From NCBI RefSeq assembly GCF_023544445.1, contig NZ_JALPVJ010000004.1:558001-622000 (forward strand): a DNA stretch of 64,000 bases, read 5' to 3'. Below are positions 9,056-19,034 of this stretch, piece after piece; position 1 is the stretch's first letter, and the number at the start of each line of letters is the position of its first letter. Origin of the DNA: Actinoplanes sp. M2I2. Lineage in GTDB: Bacteria > Actinomycetota > Actinomycetes > Mycobacteriales > Micromonosporaceae. The position numbers and the translations under genes are program-made. Below the pieces are notes generated by a model. The model ran no database searches. It was not told the origin of the DNA and was given only the letters and a program-made list of their open reading frames with translations.

Positions 9056-10255
9056 ATGAGTTCGAAGGACTGGCTCGAGAAGGACTTCTATGCCGTTCTC
9101 GGCGTGCCCAAGTCCGCTCCGACCGACGAGATCAAGAAGGCGTACCGGAAGCTCGCCCGGGATCTGCACCCGGACCGTAACCCCGGCAACAAGGAGGCGG
9201 AGGAGAAGTTCAAGGCCGCCTCCGAGGCCTACGACGTGCTCTCGGACGACAAGAAGCGCAAAGAGTACGACGAGATGCGCTCGCTGTTCGGCTCGGGCGC
9301 GTTCCGCCGGGGGGCCCGCTCCGGCGGCGGCACGCAGTTCGACCCGTCCGATCTGTTCGGCGGGTTCAGCGGGGCCGGCGCGGCGGGTGGCGCGCCCGGC
9401 GACCGGCGCTTCGGCGGCGCCGGATTCTCGGACATATTCAGCTCGATATTCTCGGGCGGCGGGCCTGGTGGTGGCGCCGCACGCCGTGGCGGTCCCCGTC
9501 GCGGCCGGGATGTCGAGACCGAGGTGACGCTCGACTTCGCGCAGGCGGTCAAGGGCACGACGCTGCCCCTGACCCTGCGCTCGGCCGGCGAGTGCGAGAC
9601 CTGCCACGGCAACGGGGCCAAGCCCGGCACGTCGCCGCGCACCTGCCCGCAGTGCCAGGGCAGCGGTCTGATCTCGCGCAACCAGGGGTCGTTCAGCTTC
9701 TCCGAGCCGTGCCGGGACTGCCAGGGCGCGGGCACGATCGTCGACGAGAAGTGCCCGGAGTGCCGCGGCACGGGCGGGGTCACCAAGAACCGCACGATCA
9801 ATGTCCGGTTCCCCTCCGGGGTGGCCGACGGCCAGCGCATCCGGCTCAGCGGCCGGGGCGAGCCGGGCGACCGGGGCGGGCCCGCGGGCGACCTCTACGT
9901 GCAGGTCATGGTCCGGCCGGACGAGTTGTTCGGGCGTACCGGTGATGACCTGACCCTGGTCGTGCCGGTCACCATCGCCGAGGCAGTGCTCGGGGCCGAT
10001 CTGCGGGTGCCGACACTGGACGGCCCGGTCACCCTGCGGGTGCCGCCGGGCACACCGAGCGGCCGCAAGCTGCGGGCGCGCGGCAAGGGAGTGACACGCA
10101 AGGACGGGCCACCCGGAGACCTCATCGTCACGGTCGACGTGCAGGTGCCGGGCGGCGTCACGGGGGAAGCCCGGGACGCGCTGGAGCGGTTCGCCAAGCT
10201 GACCCCGCCCGCCGGGCGGGAGCGGCTCGAGGCGCGGGCGCGCCGCAATGTCTAG
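9056..10255 (+). CDS. dnaJ: Chaperone protein DnaJ (Hsp40)
   Basis: This 399-residue co-chaperone delivers substrates to DnaK and stimulates its ATPase. It has an N-terminal J domain with HPD at residues 38-40, then a Gly/Phe-rich linker (about 80-150), then four CxxCxGxG zinc motifs ([32 protein letters not shown]), then the C-terminal beta domains. The complete zinc centre makes it a class I DnaJ. ATG 9056 follows a very strong ribosome site. It sits between grpE and hspR. Confidence 0.98.
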   Translation: MSSKDWLEKDFYAVLGVPKSAPTDEIKKAYRKLARDLHPDRNPGNKEAEEKFKAASEAYDVLSDDKKRKEYDEMRSLFGSGAFRRGARSGGGTQFDPSDLFGGFSGAGAAGGAPGDRRFGGAGFSDIFSSIFSGGGPGGGAARRGGPRRGRDVETEVTLDFAQAVKGTTLPLTLRSAGECETCHGNGAKPGTSPRTCPQCQGSGLISRNQGSFSFSEPCRDCQGAGTIVDEKCPECRGTGGVTKNRTINVRFPSGVADGQRIRLSGRGEPGDRGGPAGDLYVQVMVRPDELFGRTGDDLTLVVPVTIAEAVLGADLRVPTLDGPVTLRVPPGTPSGRKLRARGKGVTRKDGPPGDLIVTVDVQVPGGVTGEARDALERFAKLTPPAGRERLEARARRNV

Positions 10256-10288
10256 CCAGGAGCGCGGTGAGCACAGCAGGAGGTGGAC

Positions 10289-10723
10289 ATGCGTGAGGAG
10301 ATCAGCATCTCGGTCGAGCAGACCTCCGACGCCAAGGTCCTGATCATTTCGGTGGCAGCCCGCCTCGCCGGGATGCACCCGCAGACCCTCCGTCAGTACG
10401 ACCGGCTCGGGCTGGTGCAGCCCGGCCGGGCCGGCGGGGGCGGCCGCCGCTACAGCGAGCGCGACGTCGCGTTGCTGCGCGAGGTGCAGAAACTCAGCCA
10501 GGAGGAAGGCGTCAACCTGGCCGGGATCAAGCGCATCATCGGCCTCGAGCAGCTGGTCGGCGACCTGCAGCAGCGGGTGCACGAGCTCGAGCAGGAGCTC
10601 AACGACGCTTACACCCGCATCGCCCAGCTCGAAAGTCCCTACGGCCGGGGTGACCTGGTCCGTCAGGAGCGTCCTTCGACCGCCCTGGTCGTCTGGCGCC
10701 CGAGGCGGGCCTCCGACCGGTGA
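10289..10723 (+). CDS. hspR: HspR, MerR-family heat-shock repressor
   Basis: HspR represses dnaK and clpB by binding HAIR boxes, with DnaK as co-repressor in Streptomyces. The protein has a MerR-type winged helix-turn-helix (ISVAARLAGMHPQTLRQYDR), the Gly-rich wing GGGGRRYSERD, and a leucine-rich coiled coil around residues 90-115. The ATG at 10289, 5 nt after an AGGAGG, is preferred over the in-frame GTG at 10283, which lies inside the ribosome site. It gives 144 aa. It is the last gene of the chaperone operon; its operators are at about 6381 and 14483. Confidence 0.96.
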   Translation: MREEISISVEQTSDAKVLIISVAARLAGMHPQTLRQYDRLGLVQPGRAGGGGRRYSERDVALLREVQKLSQEEGVNLAGIKRIIGLEQLVGDLQQRVHELEQELNDAYTRIAQLESPYGRGDLVRQERPSTALVVWRPRRASDR

Positions 10724-10757
10724 CCGGCCCAGCCGGACACCGGACCACAACTTTTCC

Positions 10758-10800
10758 GACGAGAGACGGCCCTGCGGAAACCGCAGGGCCGTCTCTCGTC
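10758..10800. terminator. Bidirectional terminator after hspR
   Basis: A perfect 20-bp stem (10758-10777 with 10781-10800) closes an AAA loop between the convergent hspR and the minus-strand hypothetical gene ending at 10823. The very stable, nearly symmetrical structure should stop both transcripts. Confidence 0.9.
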
Positions 10801-10822
10801 CATCGTTGCTGGACCAGGCTGT

Positions 10823-11269
10823 TCAGCGCCGGTTGAAGAGGCCGAGCCGCCGCTGGTGGCGGACCAGGCCGCCCTCGATCCAGTCGGCGTACTCGAAGAT
10901 CTCGGGCCGGCTCATCAGCACGCGGCAGTTGTGCGCCCAGATGGACATCGGCTCGTCGCCGATCTCCTCGGCGCGCTCGACGAACTTCTTGAGCCGTCGC
11001 TTCCGCTGCCCGGACGCGTTCTGCCGGACGCCGTCAGCCGCATAGATGTACATGCAGTGCTGCGCGAAACGGCGCGCCGGGCATTGGCGGTCCATCGCCA
11101 GCTCGAAAAGAGTGGGCGCCAGGACATCGCCGGAGATCAGCAGATCCCAATCGGGAGGCATGCCGCTGAGCGGCACCGCCTCGGGGTGATAGGCCCACGC
11201 CTGTAGTTCTTCCGGTCGAGGATCGACCGGGTTGGCGAACCCGAAAAAAGTCGACTCACGCACTGTCAC
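10823..11269 (-). CDS. Conserved hypothetical protein, 148 aa
   Basis: A 148-residue soluble protein read from GTG 11269. It contains a segment near residues 75-100 with basic residues (QRKRRLKK) followed by an acidic helix, and a Trp-Ala-His-Asn-Cys motif. I do not recognise a domain or function. It is convergent with hspR across the strong terminator and is a single-gene unit; the next gene on the same strand begins 128 bp upstream. Confidence 0.75.
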   Translation of the reverse strand: MTVRESTFFGFANPVDPRPEELQAWAYHPEAVPLSGMPPDWDLLISGDVLAPTLFELAMDRQCPARRFAQHCMYIYAADGVRQNASGQRKRRLKKFVERAEEIGDEPMSIWAHNCRVLMSRPEIFEYADWIEGGLVRHQRRLGLFNRR

Positions 11270-11397
11270 GTCGCCGCCCGAGAAAGTCCGATAACACGTA
11301 GTTGTCGGAGTGGAACGGTAGCGCGCCGACCTTGTCCTGCGAAAGTGTCAGAGGCTCACAATCGGATACCGGTCAGTAGCTTTGAGCAGCCGAGACG

Positions 11398-12606
11398 TCA
11401 TTCCTCGGCGGTCAGCGGCTGCACCGCGGGCGGTGGAGCCGAGCGCCACCTGCGGATGAAGCTCTTGAACCAGTCGTAATCGGGCAGCCGGGCGAGCAGC
11501 GGACCGGACACCACGGTGATCAGGACGTAGGCGGTGGCGAGCGGGGCCAGCCGGGGCTCGACCCCCGAGGCGACGGCCAGCCCGGCGATGACGATCGAGA
11601 ACTCGCCGCGGGGCATCAGCGCCAGCCCGGCCCGGAGCCGGCCGGGCACGGCGATGCCCACCCGGCGAGCGGCGAAGTAGCCGGTCGCCACCTTGGTGAG
11701 CATGGTGACCACGGCCAGGGCCAGCGCCGGCAACAGCACCGGTGGCATGTCGGCCGGGTCGGTCGACAGGCCGAAGAACACGAAGAACACGGCGGCGAAC
11801 AGGTCGCGCAGCGGGGACAGCATCTCCGTCGCGTGGTGGGCGACGGGACCGGAGATCGCGATGCCGACCAGGAACGCGCCCACCGCCGCCGAGACGTTGA
11901 GCTCCTCGGCCACCCCGGCGACGAACAGGGTCAGGCCGAAGACGCCGAGCAGCAGCGCCTCGGCGTCGCGGGCCGAGATCAGGGCGCTGATCTGGCGGCC
12001 GTACCGGATGGCGACCACCAGCACCGCGACCACGGTGACCACCGCGACGCCCAGCGCCTTGAGACCGCCGAGCAGCCCCACGCCGGCCAGCACGGCGGTG
12101 ACCAGCGGAAGGTAGAAGGCCATGGCGAGGTCCTCGATGACCAGCACCGAGAGGATCACCGGCGTCTCGCGGTTGCCGAGCCGGCCCAGGTCGCCGAGCA
12201 CCTTGGCGATGACCCCGGACGAGGAGACCCAGGTGATGCCGGCCAGCACCAGCGCGGCCTGCCAGCCCCAGCCCATCAGGAACGCGAAGGCGGCGCCGGG
12301 CACGGCGTTGAACAGCGCGTCGAGCAGGCCGGCCGGGGCGGCCGCGCGCAGGTTGCCCACGAGCTCGCCGGCCGAATACTCCAGACCGAGCATGACCAGC
12401 AACAGGATGACGCCGATGGAGGCGCCGATCTCGATGAACTGCTCGCTGGCCGAGAGCGGGATGAGGCCGCCGTGCCCGAAGGCGAGACCGGCCAGCAGAT
12501 AGAGCGGGATGGGCGAGAGGCCGAAGCGGCGCCCGAGCCGGCCGAGCATCCCGAGCGCGAAGAGCAGCGCGCCGACCTCGATGAGGAGGATCGTCGTGTC
12601 GTGCAT
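11398..12606 (-). CDS. khtU: Monovalent cation:proton antiporter, CPA2 family (KhtU-like)
   Basis: This 402-residue integral membrane protein has about 12 transmembrane helices of the Kef/CPA2 type and is expected to exchange cytoplasmic K+ for H+. Family features seen are LYLLAGLAFGHGG near the N-terminus, the LGLEYS segment, the core VIEDLAMAFYLPL with the Glu-Asp pair, and the SAAVGAFLVGIAIS segment. Unlike KefB/C it has no fused C-terminal RCK domain. That role falls to the KhtT-like protein encoded just upstream (gap of 38 bp), which matches the two-subunit KhtTU design of Bacillus. Substrate is inferred from the partner. Confidence 0.88.
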   Translation of the reverse strand: MHDTTILLIEVGALLFALGMLGRLGRRFGLSPIPLYLLAGLAFGHGGLIPLSASEQFIEIGASIGVILLLVMLGLEYSAGELVGNLRAAAPAGLLDALFNAVPGAAFAFLMGWGWQAALVLAGITWVSSSGVIAKVLGDLGRLGNRETPVILSVLVIEDLAMAFYLPLVTAVLAGVGLLGGLKALGVAVVTVVAVLVVAIRYGRQISALISARDAEALLLGVFGLTLFVAGVAEELNVSAAVGAFLVGIAISGPVAHHATEMLSPLRDLFAAVFFVFFGLSTDPADMPPVLLPALALAVVTMLTKVATGYFAARRVGIAVPGRLRAGLALMPRGEFSIVIAGLAVASGVEPRLAPLATAYVLITVVSGPLLARLPDYDWFKSFIRRWRSAPPPAVQPLTAEE

Positions 12607-12644
12607 CGTTGTCCGCTTTTACCTTCGGTCCGCCGCGGTCGGGA

Positions 12645-13145
12645 TCAGTCGCTGTCGCCGGCCAGGATGGCGGTGAGGCCGTCCACGCCCTGGCGGGTGC
12701 CGACCGCCACCACCACGTCGTTCGCCTCGAAGACGAACTCGGGGCCCGGCGAGGGGACGACCTCGCGGTCGCGCATCACCGCCACGATCGAGACGCCGGT
12801 GCGGGTCCGCGCGCGGGTGTCACCCAGCTTGCGCCGCACGAAGGGCGACCCGGCGGGCAGGGCGATCTGCTCGGTGAGCAGGCCGGACGCCTGCTGCCGG
12901 AGGCCGGCGAGCTGACCCAGCATGAGGGAGGCGCCGAGCACGTCGGCCAGCGCCTCGGCCTCGTCGTCGGTCAGGGGGATCGAGGCGAGGCACGAGTCGG
13001 GGTCGTCCACGTCGTAGAGCACCAGGTCACGCCGGCCGTTGCGATGCGAGACCACGCCGACTGTCCGCCCCGAGGACGTCACCAGGTCGTGCCGAACGCC
13101 GATACCCGGCAGCGGAGTCTGTTCCACCCGTACACGCACGATCAC
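12645..13145 (-). CDS. khtT: KhtT-like regulatory subunit with TrkA-C (RCK_C) domain
   Basis: A 166-residue cytoplasmic protein from GTG 13145. The N-terminal part (VRVEQTPLPGIG, then GRRDLVLYD) matches the KhtT N-domain. The C-terminal 80 residues form a TrkA-C fold (GVSIVAVMRD, then VFEANDVVVAVGT). In Bacillus KhtT gates KhtU and responds to pH, cations and c-di-AMP; ligand binding here is inference. It lies 16 bp after the SET-family transporter stop and 38 bp before khtU, so the three are probably one transcript. Confidence 0.88.
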   Translation of the reverse strand: MIVRVRVEQTPLPGIGVRHDLVTSSGRTVGVVSHRNGRRDLVLYDVDDPDSCLASIPLTDDEAEALADVLGASLMLGQLAGLRQQASGLLTEQIALPAGSPFVRRKLGDTRARTRTGVSIVAVMRDREVVPSPGPEFVFEANDVVVAVGTRQGVDGLTAILAGDSD

Positions 13146-13161
13146 AACGGTAGCCCAGTAG

Positions 13162-14388
13162 TCACCCGATTCCGGTCAGCACCGCCTCCGGCTGCCCCGG
13201 GACGATCGGCTGCGTGCGCCGGGCGGCCAGGATCAGCAGCAGGCCGAGGGCGGCCAGACCCAGATTGATCCCGTACGCGAGCCGGTAGTCGAAGTGCTGG
13301 GCCAGCCCGAACGCCGGAGCGGCCAGGACCTGGCCGATCGGGAACGTGTTGGTGATCAGGGTGGTGGCGCGGCCCGGGTGTCCCGGCATGAGGTCCTGCA
13401 TGTACGTGATGCTCAGACCGCCGACGGCCGCGATGAAGGCGGCGTTCAGGATCTGGGCCGCGGCCAGCACCCACACCGAGCCGGCCGTGACCGCGACAGC
13501 CTGGTACGCGATGCCGAAGACCACGCCGACGAGGATGAGCGAGCGCAGCGGCAGCCGGGTGCCGAGCGCGCCGAAGGCGAGCAGCAGCGGGATCTCCAGA
13601 GCCGCGCAGAGCCCCAGGATCAGACCGGCCCCGCTCACCGAGCCGCCCAGCTCGGTGCTGACGAACAGCGGCATCGCCTGGACGCCGAGGGTCATCGAGG
13701 TCTGCACCACGGTGAAGCCGGCGACCAGCAGCAGGATCGTCGGGCGGGGCGCCTCGGGCCGGTGCGCCTCGACGTGCTCGGTGTGACCGGCCGGTGGGCC
13801 GACCTCGGGCAGCCAGCGATAGACGATCAGCGCGGCGAGGCCGTACATGATCGCGACCAGGCCGTACGTGTAGGCGAACCCGCGCTGGGCCAGCAGGAGC
13901 GCGGCCAGCGGCGGCCCGGCGACCCAGGCGACCGAGAAGAGCATGCGCAGGGTGCTGATCCCCATCGCGGCGCGCTTGGGGTCGCCCTGCTGGAGCACCT
14001 GCCGGGCGTACGCGAAGCTCTGCGGGAAGAGGGCGCCGGCCAGCGAGGTCAGCGTGACCGTCACGGCGAGAAGCACCCAGTAGTCGCGGATGAAGGCCGT
14101 CAGCACCGCACCGGCCATGCCGGCCAGGGCAGCCGCGAGCAGCAGCTGTCGGCGGATGGGACGACGGTCCGAGAGCCGGCCGACCAGCCAGGACACCACG
14201 ACGCCGGAGAGCGGGGCGACGAGCAGGAAGATCGTGGTCTTGACCGGTCCGGCGTGCACGCCGTCGCTGAGGAACAGGGCGAGGAACGGCCCGACGAACG
14301 AGGTGCCGATCCCGACGGCGATGAAGATCAGGGCAAGCGGGAGCAGACGCCGCGACATGCTGCCGGACGCCGTCGGTGGAACGGCCAT
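13162..14388 (-). CDS. MFS transporter, sugar efflux (SET) family-like
   Basis: A 408-residue protein with 12 predicted helices. The first half resembles SetA-type sugar efflux transporters: GPFLALFLSDGVHAGP, then VAPLSGVVVSWLVGRLSDRR, the MFS loop 2-3 signature. The second half has a helix-rich repeat after a short cytoplasmic loop near residue 205. Substrate not predictable from sequence; sugars or sugar analogues are known for the family. It is divergent from clpB and precedes khtT-khtU. Confidence 0.8.
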   Translation of the reverse strand: MAVPPTASGSMSRRLLPLALIFIAVGIGTSFVGPFLALFLSDGVHAGPVKTTIFLLVAPLSGVVVSWLVGRLSDRRPIRRQLLLAAALAGMAGAVLTAFIRDYWVLLAVTVTLTSLAGALFPQSFAYARQVLQQGDPKRAAMGISTLRMLFSVAWVAGPPLAALLLAQRGFAYTYGLVAIMYGLAALIVYRWLPEVGPPAGHTEHVEAHRPEAPRPTILLLVAGFTVVQTSMTLGVQAMPLFVSTELGGSVSGAGLILGLCAALEIPLLLAFGALGTRLPLRSLILVGVVFGIAYQAVAVTAGSVWVLAAAQILNAAFIAAVGGLSITYMQDLMPGHPGRATTLITNTFPIGQVLAAPAFGLAQHFDYRLAYGINLGLAALGLLLILAARRTQPIVPGQPEAVLTGIG

Positions 14389-14454
14389 GATTCCCTACGT
14401 TACGGGCCCGTCCGCGGCCACGCCGATGTCCGTGGCGACTCTCACGAGCTTTCG

Positions 14455-14502
14455 TTGTCGAGCTGGCGTGGCGGGCTTAGAGTTGAGCTTAGTAGACTCA
14501 AG
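14455..14502 (+). promoter_or_regulatory. clpB promoter with HspR box (HAIR)
   Basis: A TTGTCG -35 (14455-14460) and TAGAGT -10 (14478-14483) are separated by exactly 17 bp. Overlapping the -10 and the start point is TTGAGC-N7-ACTCAAG (14483-14502), one mismatch from the HAIR consensus. HspR binding would occlude the promoter. This is the second HAIR box in the window, after the one upstream of dnaK. Confidence 0.85.
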
Positions 14503-14511
14503 TTCTACCTA

Positions 14512-14562
14512 TTCTCCAGATCCACAGGTTCTCCAGATCCACAGGTTCCTCCAGTTCCACGG
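14512..14562 (+). repeat. Three 17-bp tandem repeats in the clpB leader
   Basis: Two identical copies of ttctccagatccacagg (14512-14528, 14529-14545) are followed by a third of equal length with a one-base slip (14546-14562). They lie between the HspR-controlled promoter and the clpB ribosome site, inside the predicted 5' untranslated leader. Confidence 0.85.
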
Positions 14563-14585
14563 TGGGATTCCATTCGAGGGAGCAC

Positions 14586-17174
<2,589 letters not shown>

Positions 17175-17187
17175 GGCGCGTACGGCA

Positions 17188-17218
17188 AAGGGTCCCGGGT
17201 TTTCGGCCCGGGACCCTT
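17188..17218 (+). terminator. Terminator after clpB
   Basis: A 12-bp perfect stem (17188-17199 with 17207-17218) closes a 7-nt loop, 13 bp after the clpB stop. The symmetrical sequence could also act on the minus-strand small gene ending at 17245. Confidence 0.85.
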
Positions 17219-17244
17219 CGCGTGTGCTTTTACGTTGTGGCCTT

Positions 17245-17430
17245 TTACGTTGTGGCCGGCCGCTGCCGGTAGGCCTGTGTCATCAGGACGTCGGTGACGA
17301 GCTGCTCGCCCTCGTCGGACCAGATGCGGATGCCGTCGCGGTGGAGCTGATATCGGACGTCTTTGAATCGGGTCCTCGTGTCGTCATGGTGAACGACGGT
17401 CAGGGTGTCGGCGTGGGGCATGGGACTCAC
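17245..17430 (-). CDS. Small hypothetical protein, 61 aa
   Basis: A 61-residue frame from GTG 17430, with AAGGA at suitable distance, that reads like a genuine small protein: mixed composition, His/Asp-rich, with an IRIWSDEGEQLVTDV segment. I do not recognise it. Its 3' end overlaps a 15-bp tandem duplication (ttttacgttgtggcc at 17228-17242 and 17243-17257), so the terminal codons are probably recent. Confidence 0.55.
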   Translation of the reverse strand: MSPMPHADTLTVVHHDDTRTRFKDVRYQLHRDGIRIWSDEGEQLVTDVLMTQAYRQRPATT

Positions 17431-17794
17431 CGGTCCTTAACAGGTCTGGGGCCGCCGCGGTGTGGTCACGCGGCCGGCGTAAGGGGACAGTTGCCCGGCT
17501 ATGACGGTCTGCCTCGGCCCAGGCGGTTTCGACGCGGGGCGGGCGACTCGTGCGGACAGGCGGCATCGCGGGAGCCCGGTGCTGCCACGTCGATGCCACG
17601 GACGAAAGTGTAGGGATCGCGGGCTACCCGTGTCGCCCCCTGAACGAGCGACCTATTTACGGATATTTCGGTCATCGTCGGTCGATGCTGCCATAGATTT
17701 CCCCACCGCACCGCTCGGTCGCGGAGTTGGCGGTCGCCCGATACCGTGAATAGATCAAAATTTGGGGGCTTTGTAGCCGTTACTGGGGGACATT
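17431..17794. other. Intergenic region upstream of the first GYGQ-tail membrane protein
   Basis: No convincing gene in 364 bp. The right end (about 17740-17790) is unusually AT-rich for this genome (aatagatcaaaatttg) and probably holds the promoter of the gene at 17795. Short open frames on both strands lack coding bias. Confidence 0.5.
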
Positions 17795-18790
17795 GTGACC
17801 GTTCCGAGCAATCCGTCGCCCGGCCACCCGGCGGCCGGTGCGCGCCCGCGTCCGACCATCGTCACCATCGCTGTCTACCTGCTGTACGCGGTGGCCGCCA
17901 TTCAGGTGATCAACGGGCTGCTGACCTTCTCGATCTCCGGGCGGCTGACCGAGGCGGCCCGTGACGCGTACGCCGGCACGGCCACGGAGGGCGCTGAGTC
18001 GTTCGTGAGCGTCGTCTTCATCGGTGGCGCCGTGGTCAACCTCCTGATCGGGGTGGGCTTCGCCGTCCTGGGCTTCTTCGACAGCCGCGGCAAGAACCCC
18101 GCCCGCATCGTCACCTGGGTGATCGGCGGAATCTCGCTGTGCTGCTTCGGGGTCAGCCTGGGCAGCACGGCGCTGGTCGGATCGGTCGGCGCCGGGGACA
18201 CCACGGCCGGCGGTCCGTCACAGGCCGAGGTGCAGCGGCAGATCGACGCGGCGCTGCCGTCCTGGTACACGCCGACCACGACCACGCTGTCGGTGCTGGC
18301 GCTGCTCGCGATCCTGGGAACGGTCATCCTGCTGGCGCTGCCGGCGTCGAACGAGTTCTTCCGCAAGCCGTCGGCCGCGGCCTGGGATCCGTCTATGCCG
18401 TACCCGGGTGGTCCGGGCTACGGCGGCGGGTACGGGCAGCAGGGGTACGGCCAGCAGGGGTACGGGCAGGCAGGGTATGGGCAGCCGGGGTACGGGCAGC
18501 CGGGGTATCCGGGTCAGCCCACCTATCCGCAGCAGCCGTTCCCCGGGCAGCCCTCGTCCGGGCCGTCTTCGTCCGGGCCGTCCTACCCCGGGCAGCAGGG
18601 GCAGCCCGGCCAGCCGGCTCCTGGGTTGCCGCCGTACCCCGGTCAGGAGACGTCGCCGCAGTACCCGCCGGCTTCGGACCCGTACGCGCCGCCCCGGTCC
18701 GACCCCGACCGGCCGTCACCGACCGACGGGGACCGGCCTCCTTCGACCGGTGGCGACCAGCCGCCGAGGCCGCCCACCGACCCGGCCTGA
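17795..18790 (+). CDS. Four-helix membrane protein with Gly/Tyr/Gln-Pro-rich C-terminal tail
   Basis: A 331-residue protein from GTG 17795 (GGGGGA upstream). Hydrophobic segments lie near residues 22-45, 68-95, 103-128 and 161-183. After residue 190 the chain becomes a disordered tail with repeated [10 protein letters not shown] units and then Pro/Ser/Gln-rich sequence. The tail is probably cytoplasmic. The last residues are encoded by the first unit of a 58-bp tandem repeat. The gene at 19035 is a paralogue with the same plan. Function unknown. Confidence 0.85.
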   Translation: MTVPSNPSPGHPAAGARPRPTIVTIAVYLLYAVAAIQVINGLLTFSISGRLTEAARDAYAGTATEGAESFVSVVFIGGAVVNLLIGVGFAVLGFFDSRGKNPARIVTWVIGGISLCCFGVSLGSTALVGSVGAGDTTAGGPSQAEVQRQIDAALPSWYTPTTTTLSVLALLAILGTVILLALPASNEFFRKPSAAAWDPSMPYPGGPGYGGGYGQQGYGQQGYGQAGYGQPGYGQPGYPGQPTYPQQPFPGQPSSGPSSSGPSYPGQQGQPGQPAPGLPPYPGQETSPQYPPASDPYAPPRSDPDRPSPTDGDRPPSTGGDQPPRPPTDPA

Positions 18791-18986
18791 CCGGGCTCCC
18801 CGGACCGATGGTGACCAGCCGCCGAGGCTGTCGGTCGATCCGGTTCGACCGCGCTTCTCTGACTGGTGGTGACCAGCCGCCGAGGCTGTCGGTCGATCCG
18901 GCTTGACCGGGCTTCTCCGACTGGTGGTGACAGCCGCCGAGGCTGTCGGCCGGCCCGGCCTGACCGGGTTCCCCCCACGCTTGCTG
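18755..18986 (+). repeat. 58-bp tandem repeat, four copies, crossing a stop codon
   Basis: Units begin at 18755, 18813, 18871 and 18929, each exactly 58 bp apart, and share the core gaccagccgccgaggc followed by tgtcggtcgatccgg. The first unit encodes the C-terminus and stop of the upstream membrane protein; the other three are non-coding. Because 58 is not a multiple of three, each unit is in a different frame, so the array is not a protein repeat. The last copy has lost one base near 18931. Confidence 0.92.
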
Positions 18987-19034
18987 TCGCACCCGGGTAG
19001 GTTCGGCGCAACGGATCACCGCGGGGAGTCGTCG

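Noticed and set aside
18755..18986. CRISPR array or ncRNA tandem genes
   Set aside because: The whole 58-bp unit is conserved, so there are no variable spacers; no promoter-like sequence is seen within units.
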